From assembly GCF_004134825.1 (NCBI RefSeq), contig NZ_SDPN01000008.1, positions 1-64,000 on the forward strand: a stretch of DNA of 64,000 nt. The letters are read 5' to 3'. A program made the translations under genes and the position numbers. Numbering within the stretch: the stretch's first letter is position 1; each line of letters begins with the position of its first letter. A model generated the notes under the pieces. That model saw nothing but the letters and a program-made list of their open reading frames with translations, was not told the DNA's origin and made no database searches. Shown piece by piece: positions 15,953 to 24,498 of this stretch. The DNA comes from Agromyces albus (GTDB lineage: Bacteria; Actinomycetota; Actinomycetes; Actinomycetales; Microbacteriaceae).

Positions 15953-16996
15953 CTACACCTCGACGACCGTCATCCCCGAGCCGGCCCCGCCGGCCGCGCT
16001 CATCGCGGCGAGCGCCTCGGGCACCTCATCGAGCGTGATGCGCCGTCCGACGAGCTCGATCGGCCGGAAGTCGCCCGAGGCGACCGCACCGAGCATCGAG
16101 GGGTATTCGCGGGCCGCCATGCCGTGACTGCCGAGGATCTCGAGCTCGCCCGCGATGACCGCGTCCATCGGCATCGCGGCGAGGGCGCTGTCGCCGAACA
16201 TGAGTCCGACCTGCACGTGCCGGCCGCGCTTCTTCAGGCTGCGCACCGAGGCGAACGAGGTCTCGCTGCTGCCGAACGCGTCGACGGAGACATCCACCCC
16301 GCCCCCCGACGCCTCGATGATGCGCTCTGCGGCGCCCTCGCCACCGCGCACCGGGACGGCGCCGAGCTTCTCGGCGGCGGCGAGCGCTGCATCGGAGACG
16401 TCGACGCCGTAGACCCGCAGCCCTGCTGCGACGGCGATCATGATCGCTGAGAGGCCGACGCCGCCACATCCGTGCACCGCGATCTGCTCGCCCGGTGCGA
16501 GCCGGCTGCGCGACACGATCGCGCGGTAGGCGGTGGCGAACCGGCAGCCGAGCGAGGCCGCCTCGACGAAGCCGAGCGAGTCGGGCAGGCGGATGAGGTT
16601 GAGCTCGGCCTCGTCGACGACGACGAGCTCGGCGAACGACCCCCAGTGCGTGAAGCCCGGCTGCGACTGGGCGTCGCAGACCTGTTCGTTGCCCGAGCGG
16701 CACTCGTCGCAGCGCCCGCACGCGCAGATGAACGGCGCGGTGACGCGATCGCCCACCTGCCAGCCGCTCTCGGCGCTCACCTCGGAGCCGAGCTCGGCGA
16801 TCTCGCCGGCGAACTCGTGCCCTGGAACGTGCGGGAGCGAGATCGAATCGTCGTGACCCATCCAGCCGTGCCAGTCGCTGCGGCAGAGCCCGGTGGCGCG
16901 CACTCGGATCACGGCGCCGCGCGGTGGGCAGACGGGCTCGGGCACGTCGGCGAGCTCGGGCGCCGCACCGAATTCAGTGAACTGCACGGCGCGCAC
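15953..16996 (-). CDS. Zinc-dependent alcohol dehydrogenase (MDR family)
   Basis: A 347-residue medium-chain dehydrogenase. The catalytic zinc ligands are in GLCRSDWHGWMG and GHEFAGE; structural zinc cysteines are CACGRCDECRSGNEQVC; the NAD site is GCGGVGLSAIMIA with the acidic residue of VYGVDVSD suggesting NAD rather than NADP. Members act on alcohols or polyols; the substrate is not readable. The GTG at 16996 is used because GGAGG lies about 9 bases upstream; the upstream ATG at 17044 adds residues unlike the family. Confidence 0.88.
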   Translation of the reverse strand: MRAVQFTEFGAAPELADVPEPVCPPRGAVIRVRATGLCRSDWHGWMGHDDSISLPHVPGHEFAGEIAELGSEVSAESGWQVGDRVTAPFICACGRCDECRSGNEQVCDAQSQPGFTHWGSFAELVVVDEAELNLIRLPDSLGFVEAASLGCRFATAYRAIVSRSRLAPGEQIAVHGCGGVGLSAIMIAVAAGLRVYGVDVSDAALAAAEKLGAVPVRGGEGAAERIIEASGGGVDVSVDAFGSSETSFASVRSLKKRGRHVQVGLMFGDSALAAMPMDAVIAGELEILGSHGMAAREYPSMLGAVASGDFRPIELVGRRITLDEVPEALAAMSAAGGAGSGMTVVEV

Positions 16997-17131
16997 ACAG
17001 ACCTCCGGTTCGGGTAAACGGATGTCGCGGCGAGCCGGCCTCACGTGCCTGCGTCGCGCGCGACATCCGCGAGCCTACCCGGCCGCCGGGCCGAAATGCT
17101 CCTCGTCCAGGATCGATACGAGTCCGAGCGG

Positions 17132-17144
17132 ATTGTGTAACAAT
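17132..17144. promoter_or_regulatory. Palindrome just upstream of an EamA gene
   Basis: ATTGT GTA ACAAT, perfect 5-base arms, ends seven bases before the ATG at 17151. The AT-rich stretch may hold a -10 box for a leaderless transcript, with the palindrome as operator. Inference only. Confidence 0.4.
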
Positions 17145-17150
17145 ATTCGA

Positions 17151-18113
17151 ATGCCTCACGTGCTCGCCGTGCTGCTCGCAGCGGTCTGCTTCGGCACGAC
17201 CGGAACCGCGCAAGCGCTCGGGCCCGAGGCGAGCGCGGCCTCCGTCGGCGCAGCGCGCATCCTCATCGGCGGCGGCGCGCTCGCGGTCGTCGCCCTGGCC
17301 CTCCACTTCGCCGGGCGTCGGCGCAACGGCGCGATCGGGACATCCGCCGAGCCGATGCCCGGCGTCGCCGCCGTCGCCACCCTCGCGAGCCGAGGCGGGC
17401 GCCTGCCGTCGTGGCTGCTCGTCGCGATCGGCGCCCTGGGCGTGCTCGCCTACCAGCCGGCGTTCTTCGCGGGCATCGCGGCGAACGGCGTCGCGGTCGG
17501 CACCGTCGTCGCTCTCGGCTCCGCACCGGTCATCACGGGAGCCCTCGATTGGGCGCTGCGCCGCCGCTATCCCGGCCACCGCTGGCTCGTCGCGACGGTG
17601 ATCGCCACCGTGGGCGTCGCGATCCTCGCTGCGGCGACGTCGCCGGGCGATGCCGCTGCCGAGCCCGGCGGCCTCCTCGCCTCCCTCGGCGCAGGCGCGT
17701 CGTACGCCGTCTACACGCTCGCCGCGAAGGCGCTCCTCGATCGAGGCTGGAGCGCAACGGGCAGCATGGGAGCCCTCTTCGGCACCGCGGCGGTCGCGAG
17801 CCTCCCTCTCCTGCTGACGACGGATGCCACGTGGCTCGCGACCGGCCCGGGGCTCGCCATGGCGCTCTGGCTGGGGCTCGTCACGACCACCCTGGCGTAC
17901 GTGCTCTTCGGCATCGGACTCAACGGACTCGCGCCCGCCACCGTCTCGACGCTCACGCTCGCCGAGCCCCTGACGGCCGGGATCCTCGGCGTCGCGCTGC
18001 TCGGCGAATCCCTCTCCGCGGGGGCGGTCATCGGGCTCCTCGTGCTCTCGGCGGGCATCCTCGTGCTCGCCGCGGCGGGCGTGCGCCGCTCGCCCCCAGT
18101 GGTTGCAGCCTGA
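17151..18113 (+). CDS. EamA/DMT-family transporter
   Basis: A 320-residue exporter-like protein with about ten transmembrane segments in two EamA repeats: MPHVLAVLLAAVCFGTTGTAQALGP opens the first, and LLASLGAGASYAVYTLAAKALLD the second, ending with the typical LAEPLTAGILGVALLGESLSAGAVIGLLVLSAGILV. DMT proteins export metabolites such as amino acids. The ATG at 17151 has no Shine-Dalgarno but an AT-rich palindrome immediately upstream. Substrate unknown. Confidence 0.9.
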   Translation: MPHVLAVLLAAVCFGTTGTAQALGPEASAASVGAARILIGGGALAVVALALHFAGRRRNGAIGTSAEPMPGVAAVATLASRGGRLPSWLLVAIGALGVLAYQPAFFAGIAANGVAVGTVVALGSAPVITGALDWALRRRYPGHRWLVATVIATVGVAILAAATSPGDAAAEPGGLLASLGAGASYAVYTLAAKALLDRGWSATGSMGALFGTAAVASLPLLLTTDATWLATGPGLAMALWLGLVTTTLAYVLFGIGLNGLAPATVSTLTLAEPLTAGILGVALLGESLSAGAVIGLLVLSAGILVLAAAGVRRSPPVVAA

Positions 18114-18151
18114 AGACCCGGAGTGTCCGTCGTGCGCGGTAACGTCGCCGC

Positions 18152-18850
18152 ATGGACGTGATTCTCATCCCCGGTTTCTGGCTCGATGCATCCTCGTGGC
18201 AGAACGTCACGCCGCTCCTCGAAGAGGCCGGCCACCGCGTGCACCCCGTGACCCTCCCCGGGCTCGAGTCCGTCGACGCCGACCGCTCGGGCATCGGCCT
18301 GCGCGACCACATCGATGCCGTCGTGCAGCTGGTCGACGGCATCGATGAGCCGGTCGTGCTGGTCGGCCACTCGGGGGGCGGCGCCGTCGCGCACGGCGTG
18401 GCCGACGCACGGCCCGATCGCGTCACCCGCATCGTCTACGTCGACGCCGGTCCACTGGCCGACGGCGACTCGGTCAACGACGAACTCCCCGTGGTCGACG
18501 GCGAGATCCCCCTGCCCGACTGGTCCGAGTTCAGCGAGGAAGACCTCGTCGACCTCGACGACGGCCTGCGCGCGGAATTCCGTGCTCGCTCGATCCCCGA
18601 GCCGGTCGGCGCAGCCTACGACCCGATCGTGCTCACCGACGAACGCCGCTACGACGTGCCGATCACCGTCATCGCGTGCGAGTTCCCGAGCGTCATGCTC
18701 ACCGAATGGATCGCAGCGGGCGCACCATACACCCGTGAGCTTGCGAAGGTCAACCACGTCGACTATGTCGATCTTCCGACCGGCCACTGGCCCCAATTCA
18801 CGAAGCCCGTGCAGCTGGGCCAGGCCATCGTCGCTACGCTCGCTCGCTGA
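18152..18850 (+). CDS. Alpha/beta hydrolase
   Basis: A 232-residue cytoplasmic hydrolase. The oxyanion segment IPGFWLDASSW is near residue 5, the nucleophile elbow is VLVGHSGGGAVAHG (Ser about residue 72), and the His of the triad is in LPTGHWPQFTKP near the C-terminus. The fold and small size resemble EstA-like esterases. It starts 38 bases after the EamA gene in the same direction and may share its transcript. Substrate unknown. Confidence 0.85.
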   Translation: MDVILIPGFWLDASSWQNVTPLLEEAGHRVHPVTLPGLESVDADRSGIGLRDHIDAVVQLVDGIDEPVVLVGHSGGGAVAHGVADARPDRVTRIVYVDAGPLADGDSVNDELPVVDGEIPLPDWSEFSEEDLVDLDDGLRAEFRARSIPEPVGAAYDPIVLTDERRYDVPITVIACEFPSVMLTEWIAAGAPYTRELAKVNHVDYVDLPTGHWPQFTKPVQLGQAIVATLAR

Positions 18851-19235
18851 TCCAGCACGCGCTCCACCTCGGTTTGACGCGGATTTTCCGCCGCTGATCA
18901 GACCCGATGACCTCGAGCCCTCAGGGAGCTCCGGGGTCTGCACCCCGACCCCCGACGGCACCCGGCTCGGTCGCCCCGCGATGTCCCCCTTTCGGGGGAC
19001 ACGCAAGTTGACGTTTCCTCATGTAAGGTCAGGCCCAGAAGCAAACCGGATACGCTCCGAAAGCTTGTCGACCCGTTACCCCAATTGTGGGTCGGCTGGC
19101 AGGGCGGTTCATCCGGCGATCGGCCATTGAGCCGAACAACCCGAGCGACGGAACCAACGTGATAGCGGCACCGATTCGTCCGACGACCCATCGGACGAAC
19201 AAGAATTTCCGACCCCTTGCGGTCTGGCCGGACTG
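18851..19235. other. 385-base gene-free region before the exopolysaccharide locus
   Basis: No convincing coding frame. It holds a hairpin at 18982-19001 that may end transcription from the hydrolase, the 15-base motif ACCCCAATTGTGGGT at 19078-19092, and at its end a hairpin that encloses the next start codon. It is the likely promoter region for the sugar-transferase operon. Confidence 0.7.
18982..19001. terminator. Hairpin, possible terminator
   Basis: TGTCCCCC and GGGGGACA form a perfect 8-base stem with a TTTC loop about 130 bases after the hydrolase stop. It has no U-tract, which is common in high-GC actinobacteria. A regulatory role is also possible. Confidence 0.5.
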
Positions 19236-19246
19236 ATGTCCGGCCT
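19227..19246 (+). promoter_or_regulatory. Hairpin enclosing the start codon of the sugar transferase
   Basis: GGCCGGAC TGAT GTCCGGCC is a perfect 8-base stem. The ATG (19236-19238) starts in the 4-base loop and its G is the first base of the right arm. No Shine-Dalgarno is visible before it, so the hairpin may regulate initiation. Confidence 0.55.
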
Positions 19247-20765
19247 GTCCTCGCCCATTGAGCCCTCGCCACGCGCGGGGGCACAACCGCGAGGACCCGG
19301 CCCGTCAGCAGAGGCTAGCCGACCCGGGTATTCCCGAACGTCGGGACTGCAACTGGCGCACCAGTATCGCGATCTGCTGCTCATCACCGATACCGCCGTC
19401 ATCATCGTCGCGGTGCTCGCGGCCATCGCCGTCAGATTCGCGGCGGTCGGCGACACGGTGTCCACCTCGAGGTTCAGCCTCGAGTGGACGGTCGTTCCGA
19501 TACTGATCGTCGTGGTCTGGCTCGGCGCGCTCACCGCCTTCCGCACACGTGATGCCCACGTCGTCGGAGTCGGTGCCCTGGAGTACAAACGGGTGCTGAA
19601 CGCGACGGCCACCGCATTCGGATCGTTCGCCATCGTCGTCCTGCTCCTGCAGCTGATCGACAATCGATCGTACTTCGTGGTGGCCGCGCCACTCGGAGCC
19701 GTCGGCCTGCTCATCGGTCGATGGGGGTGGCGCAAGTGGCTGCTGGCCCAACGACGCCGCGGTCGCTACCTCGCCCCCGCGCTCGTGGTCGGCTCGAGAG
19801 CGGAAGTGCTGTTCGTCGCCGACCAGGTCCTGCGCTACTCCGGGGCGGGGTTCTGCCTGGTGGGTGCGGCCGTCGACGATGACGACCGCGACGACCTCGT
19901 GGTGCAGGGCACGCGGATCCCCGTGGTGGGCGGCGTGGGCGATGCCGCCATCGCGGCCGCTGCGTGCCATGCGGACACCGTGATCGTCGCCGGTCCGTAC
20001 GGGGGCGGCAGCCAGACGATCCGCGAGTTGAGTTGGAAGCTCGAGGGCACCGCGACCGAGCTCGTCCTGGCATCGCAGCTCACCGATGTCGCCGGGCCGC
20101 GCATTCACTTCAGGCCGGTCGAGGGCCTACCGCTGCTGCACGTCGAGATCCCCACGTTCGACGGCTGGCGGCACGTGGTGAAGCGCAGCTTCGACATCGT
20201 GTTCGCCGGCACGGCCCTGGTGCTGCTCTCCCCGGTGTTTCTCATCATCGCGGCCATCATCCGTCTCGACGACGGCGGCCCGGTCTTCTTCCGCCAGACC
20301 CGCTGCGGGCGCAATGGCGACACCTTCGAGATGATCAAGTTCCGTTCCATGGTGAAGACCGCCGAGCGGGATCTCGCCGGCCTCCTCGATCGGGACGAGG
20401 GAGCCGGTGTGCTGTTCAAGTTGCGCAACGACCCACGCGTGACGCACGTCGGGCGCGTGCTGCGCGAGCATTCGCTTGACGAACTGCCGCAGTTCTGGAA
20501 CGTCCTCATCGGGGACATGAGCGTCGTCGGTCCGCGTCCCCCGCTCATCTGCGAGGTCGAGGCGTACGACGGCAAGGCCAGGCGGAGGCTCATGATCAAG
20601 CCCGGGCTGACCGGCCTCTGGCAGATCAGCGGGCGATCCGACCTCAGCTGGGAGGAGAGCGTACGGCTCGACCTCTACTACGTCGAGAACTGGTCGCTCA
20701 CCGGCGACCTCATGATCATCTGGCGCACAGGCAAGACCGTCATCAGGGCAAACGGGGCGTACTGA
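19236..20765 (+). CDS. Polyprenyl-phosphate sugar phosphotransferase, initiating enzyme of exopolysaccharide
   Basis: A 509-residue membrane enzyme that transfers a sugar-1-phosphate from a UDP-sugar to undecaprenyl phosphate, starting the repeat unit. About four N-terminal membrane segments lead to a Rossmann-like domain, then a fifth hydrophobic helix (IVFAGTALVLLSPVFLIIAAII) and the catalytic domain: PVFFRQTRCGRNGDTFEMIKFRSM, the Asp-Glu dyad in SLDELPQFWNV, VGPRPP and KPGLTGLWQISGRSDLSWEE. The sugar is unknown. The ATG at 19236 sits in the loop of a strong hairpin and lacks a Shine-Dalgarno. It overlaps the next gene by one base. Confidence 0.92.
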   Translation: MSGLSSPIEPSPRAGAQPRGPGPSAEASRPGYSRTSGLQLAHQYRDLLLITDTAVIIVAVLAAIAVRFAAVGDTVSTSRFSLEWTVVPILIVVVWLGALTAFRTRDAHVVGVGALEYKRVLNATATAFGSFAIVVLLLQLIDNRSYFVVAAPLGAVGLLIGRWGWRKWLLAQRRRGRYLAPALVVGSRAEVLFVADQVLRYSGAGFCLVGAAVDDDDRDDLVVQGTRIPVVGGVGDAAIAAAACHADTVIVAGPYGGGSQTIRELSWKLEGTATELVLASQLTDVAGPRIHFRPVEGLPLLHVEIPTFDGWRHVVKRSFDIVFAGTALVLLSPVFLIIAAIIRLDDGGPVFFRQTRCGRNGDTFEMIKFRSMVKTAERDLAGLLDRDEGAGVLFKLRNDPRVTHVGRVLREHSLDELPQFWNVLIGDMSVVGPRPPLICEVEAYDGKARRRLMIKPGLTGLWQISGRSDLSWEESVRLDLYYVENWSLTGDLMIIWRTGKTVIRANGAY

Positions 20766-22003
20766 TGGCCGAGCCCGAGCAGCATCCTCCTCCGCCCCTT
20801 CGGATCGCGATGATCGGCACGCGAGGGGTCCCCGCTGCATACGGAGGCTTCGAGACGGCAGTCGAGGAGATCGGATCCCGCCTCGCCGGCCGCGGTCACG
20901 AGGTGACGGTGTACTGCCGGAGTGCCGCGGATGCGTCCCAACGCGAGTTTGCGGGAATGCATCTGGTCCACTTGCCTGCGCTGAGGCTCAAGGCCGCCGA
21001 GACGCTGAGCCACACCGCGCTGTCCGTCGCGCATGCGATCACGCGGCGACGCCCCGACGTGGCGTTCGTGTTCAATGCCGCGAACGCACCGTTCGTGCCG
21101 CTGCTCCGGGCGCGAGGTGTTCCGACAGCGGTGCATGTCGACGGGCTCGAATGGCGGCGCGAGAAGTGGGGCGGCGCGGGACGTGCCTACTACCGCTGGG
21201 CTGAGCGATCAGCGGTGCGGCATGCCGATGCGCTCATCGCCGATGCCCGTGGGATCGCAGACCATTTCGCGTCGGCATTCGGGGCTCCGACCCGGCTGAT
21301 CTCCTATGGCGCTCCCCTTCAGCTGAACCCGCCCAGCGATCGCCTCAGCGAACTGGGGCTGTCGTGGAAGGGATTTCATCTCGTCGTGGCGCGATTCGAG
21401 CCGGAGAACCACGTCGACGTCATCGTCGCCGGCTACGCGCGCTCGAGGGCCCGCCTCCCCCTGGTCGTCGTCGGCGCAGCTCCCTATGCCGCGACCTACA
21501 CCGCGCGGGTCCGGTCGCATGTCGAGGGTGACGCTCGCGTGCGACTGCTCGGCGCCGTGTACGACCAGGACCTCCTCGACCAGCTCTACGCCGGTGCGCT
21601 CTGCTACGTGCACGGCCACTCCGTCGGCGGGACCAACCCGTCGCTGCTGCGCGCGATGGGCGCCGGCTCGGCCGTGCTCGCGTGGGACGTGTCGTTCAAT
21701 CGCGAGGTCGCCCGAGACCGTGGCCGGTACTTCGACAACGCCCCGTCGCTGCGCTCCCTGATCGAGGCTGCCGAGATGGCACCGGCCGACGCCCAGCGCG
21801 ACGGCATGGCCCTCCGCGAGATCGTGCGGGCGAACTACCGATGGGATGACGTCGCCGTCGCCTATGAAGCACTGGCGGGCGACTTGAAATCCGGCGCCAG
21901 TTCGCGAATGCGGCTGCCGCGACGCGCGCTCGCCCTTCCACATCCGATCGACACCCTCGGCCCCGCATCCTCCCTCACCGGCATCAGAAGGAGCCGCCAT
22001 TGA
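20765..22003 (+). CDS. Glycosyltransferase, GT4-like with DUF1972 N-terminus
   Basis: A 412-residue GT-B enzyme, probably adding a sugar to the lipid-linked repeat unit. The DUF1972 opening IAMIGTRGVPAAYGGFETAVEEIGSRLAGRGHEVTVYCR is diagnostic of rhamnosyl-type or related transferases. The C-terminal donor part carries HGHSVGGTNPSLLRAMGAGSAVLAWDVSFNREV. It begins on the stop codon of the preceding gene and ends with a TTGA overlap into the next one. Donor sugar unknown. Confidence 0.9.
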   Translation: MAEPEQHPPPPLRIAMIGTRGVPAAYGGFETAVEEIGSRLAGRGHEVTVYCRSAADASQREFAGMHLVHLPALRLKAAETLSHTALSVAHAITRRRPDVAFVFNAANAPFVPLLRARGVPTAVHVDGLEWRREKWGGAGRAYYRWAERSAVRHADALIADARGIADHFASAFGAPTRLISYGAPLQLNPPSDRLSELGLSWKGFHLVVARFEPENHVDVIVAGYARSRARLPLVVVGAAPYAATYTARVRSHVEGDARVRLLGAVYDQDLLDQLYAGALCYVHGHSVGGTNPSLLRAMGAGSAVLAWDVSFNREVARDRGRYFDNAPSLRSLIEAAEMAPADAQRDGMALREIVRANYRWDDVAVAYEALAGDLKSGASSRMRLPRRALALPHPIDTLGPASSLTGIRRSRH

Positions 22004-22458
22004 ACACACGCATCGGCTACGCCGGGGGCGCCTTCGACCTCTTCCACGTCGGACATCTCAACCTCCTGCGGCATGCCAAATCCAACTGCGACTTCCTGAT
22101 CGCGGGAGTCCTCACCGACGAGATGCTCGAACTCACGAAGGGCGCCGCGCCGGTCGTCCCGTTCGCCGAACGACTGGAGATCGTTCGCAGCATCTCCTTC
22201 GTCGACGACGTCCATGCCGAGTGTGTGCCCGACAAGCTCGACACCTGGCGAGAGGTCCGGTTCAACCTGTACTTCAAAGGCGACGACTGGCGCGGGACCG
22301 AACGTGGTCGTCGACTCGAAGCCCGGTTCGCCGAAGTCGGCGTCGAGGTCATGTACTTCCCGTACACCGTGCACACCTCGAGCACAGTGCTTCGCCTCGC
22401 GCTCCAGTCGTTGACGCAACGCGGAGTCGGTTCAGGGCGATCGGCGGAGGCGGAATGA
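22000..22458 (+). CDS. Nucleotidyltransferase of the glycerol-3-phosphate cytidylyltransferase family
   Basis: A 152-residue enzyme expected to make a CDP-activated alcohol. GGAFDLFHVGHLNLLRHAK carries the HxGH catalytic motif, VLTDEM follows, and TVHTSSTVLR near the C-terminus corresponds to the family ISTT/S-R motif. It starts at a TTG (22000) with AAGGAG seven bases before it, overlapping the preceding stop. The next gene, overlapping by 4 bases, is a CDP-alcohol phosphotransferase, so the two likely act in sequence. The alcohol could be glycerol, ethanolamine or a polyol phosphate. Confidence 0.85.
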   Translation: MNTRIGYAGGAFDLFHVGHLNLLRHAKSNCDFLIAGVLTDEMLELTKGAAPVVPFAERLEIVRSISFVDDVHAECVPDKLDTWREVRFNLYFKGDDWRGTERGRRLEARFAEVGVEVMYFPYTVHTSSTVLRLALQSLTQRGVGSGRSAEAE

Positions 22459-23204
22459 CCCGCCGCATGGACGGCCCGGAAACGAAGGACGACTTCGCTG
22501 GGGTCGTCGCTCGCCTCGCGGCCGCGCAGAAATCGCGCGCACCGGGCGCTCCGGGCTACTCGATCTACGTGAACCGTCCGATCGGCAGGCTGCTTGCGGC
22601 CGCTGCCTATCTCGCCGGGCTCACTCCCAACGCCGTCACCGCCACCAGTGCGGTGTTCACCTTCTCGGCGATCGTCATGATCGCGATCGCTCCACTGACG
22701 CCGCTGACCGGCATCGCCATCGGGCTCCTCCTGATCGTCGGATATGCGCTGGATTCGGCCGACGGACAACTGGCGCGCCTTCGCGGCGGCGGCTCAGCCG
22801 CCGGAGAGTGGCTGGACCACGTCGTCGACGCGGCGAAGATCTCGAGCCTTCATCTGGCAGTGCTGATCTCGTGGCACGACCGCATCGAACTGCCCAGCGA
22901 ACTGCTCCTGCTCGTCCCCATCGGGTTCGCGATCGTCGCAGCCGTGCTCTTCTTCGCGATGATCATCAACGACTTCCTCCGAGCTCGCGATGGCCGGGAT
23001 TCGCACGCCCGGCCGGCGGGCAGCGGCATCCGCTCGCTGTTGTTGCTCCCGACCGACTACGGAATCCTCTGCATCGCCTTCCTCCTCTTCGGCGTACCCG
23101 CCGTGTTCGTGCCGGTGTACGTGCTCCTGTTCGCTGCGAACGCGGCATTCGCACTGCTCGCGCTGCCGAAGTGGTTCCGAGAAATCGGCCGGACCTCGAG
23201 GTGA
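22455..23204 (+). CDS. CDP-alcohol phosphatidyltransferase-family membrane protein
   Basis: A 249-residue integral membrane enzyme with the complete family signature DSADGQLARLRGGGSAAGEWLD followed by HVVDAAK, which holds the four metal-binding Asp residues. About six membrane helices follow. Members transfer an alcohol phosphate from a CDP-alcohol to a lipid or second alcohol. Because it is encoded with a cytidylyltransferase inside an exopolysaccharide operon, its acceptor may be a lipid-linked glycan or carrier instead of diacylglycerol; this is inference. Start by ATGA overlap. Confidence 0.88.
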   Translation: MTRRMDGPETKDDFAGVVARLAAAQKSRAPGAPGYSIYVNRPIGRLLAAAAYLAGLTPNAVTATSAVFTFSAIVMIAIAPLTPLTGIAIGLLLIVGYALDSADGQLARLRGGGSAAGEWLDHVVDAAKISSLHLAVLISWHDRIELPSELLLLVPIGFAIVAAVLFFAMIINDFLRARDGRDSHARPAGSGIRSLLLLPTDYGILCIAFLLFGVPAVFVPVYVLLFAANAAFALLALPKWFREIGRTSR

Positions 23205-23208
23205 TGGG

Positions 23209-24498
23209 ATGGGACCACTCCACCGGAGCCCCCATCACGAGCAGAGCGCGGCTTCCACCGGGCCGATGCCGGACGTCGGCCTGCTCTCCGGGCTCCGAGT
23301 GCTCGTCGCGCACCCGGGGGCCGAGCTCTACGGCTCCGATCGGGTGGTGCTCGAAAGCGTGACCGGCATGGTGGATGCCGGTGCCATCGTCGAGGTGACG
23401 GTGCCCGAGAACGGGCCGCTCATCGAGGAGCTCGAGCGGGCCGGCGCCACCGTCTTCGTCGAACCTGCCCTCGTGCTGCGGAAGAGCATGATGCGCCCGA
23501 GCAACTGGCCCTCGGCCGTCGTCCTGGCGATCCGGGCCATCGCCGCGGCCCGGCGACTCCTCCGCCGACACCCCGGCCTCGTCTACGTGAACACGATCAC
23601 GCTCCCACTCTGGCCGGTGCTCGCACGAGTCCGCGCCATTCCCACCCTCACGCACATCCACGAGGCCGAGGGCGGCGCATCGCGCCTCCTGCTCAGGGCT
23701 CTGTATCTTCCCCATCTCTGCGCGAACGCCACGGTCGCCAACAGCGACTTCAGCCGCTCGATCGCCGAACGGGCGTACCGCTCGCTCGCGCGGCGCACGT
23801 ACGTGATCTACAACGGCGTGCCGGGGCCAGTAGCGGCGACCCCGGCACGGATCTCCCTCGAGGGCTCGCCCGTGCACCTCGCCTACGTCGGTCGCCTGTC
23901 GCCGAGGAAGGGCACGGACCTCGTGATCTCGGCGGCTGCCGAGCTCATCGACGCCGGCGTCGACCTCGACGTCGACGTCCTCGGCGAGGCGTTCGCGGGG
24001 TACGAATGGTACTCCGACGAGCTCCACGAGGCCGTGGCCCGGCGCGGCATCGATTCCCGAGTGCGATTCCTCGGATTCCGGGATGACGTCTGGGCCACCC
24101 TCGAGTTCGCCGACATCGTGGTGATCCCGTCCCGAATCGGCGAGCCCTTCGGCAACACCGCCGTCGAGGCGGCCCTCGCTGCACGCCCGCTCATCGTGAG
24201 CGAGTCCAGTGGACTCCTCGAGGCGACGCAGGGTCTGCCCGGCGTTCATCGCGTACGGCCCGGCGAGGCTCACGCGATCGCGGATGCGGTACGCGAGATC
24301 GTTGCGGCATGGCCGGTCGAGCGTGTGCAGGCTGCAGCGGCGGCCCGTCTCGCCTCGCTTCGGTTCGATCCCGAGCGGTACCGCGGCTCGATCGTCGAAC
24401 TCGTCGCCGAGCTCGTGCATCGACCTTCGTCCCGCAGCGGCCGCCGCCTCACCGGTCGGGGCGCCGCTCACGTCGCAAGAGGCGGAGCACGGCGCTGA
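23209..24498 (+). CDS. Glycosyltransferase family 4-like protein
   Basis: A 429-residue GT-B glycosyltransferase. The N-domain includes LRVLVAHPGAELYGSDRVVLESVTGM and HIHEAEG; the C-domain has the family landmarks YVGRLSPRKGTDLVISA, RVRFLGFRDDVWATLEFADIVVIPS and EPFGNTAVEAALAARPLI, with the conserved Glu of the EX7E-like motif. It begins four bases after the preceding gene. Its last 50 bases overlap the end of the convergent flippase gene, so the Arg-rich C-terminus lies over that gene. Confidence 0.9.
   Translation: MGPLHRSPHHEQSAASTGPMPDVGLLSGLRVLVAHPGAELYGSDRVVLESVTGMVDAGAIVEVTVPENGPLIEELERAGATVFVEPALVLRKSMMRPSNWPSAVVLAIRAIAAARRLLRRHPGLVYVNTITLPLWPVLARVRAIPTLTHIHEAEGGASRLLLRALYLPHLCANATVANSDFSRSIAERAYRSLARRTYVIYNGVPGPVAATPARISLEGSPVHLAYVGRLSPRKGTDLVISAAAELIDAGVDLDVDVLGEAFAGYEWYSDELHEAVARRGIDSRVRFLGFRDDVWATLEFADIVVIPSRIGEPFGNTAVEAALAARPLIVSESSGLLEATQGLPGVHRVRPGEAHAIADAVREIVAAWPVERVQAAAAARLASLRFDPERYRGSIVELVAELVHRPSSRSGRRLTGRGAAHVARGGARR

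Noticed and set aside
19008-19029. TTGACG and TAAGGT as a promoter for the exopolysaccharide operon
   Set aside because: The spacer is only 10 bases, too short for a sigma-70 type promoter.
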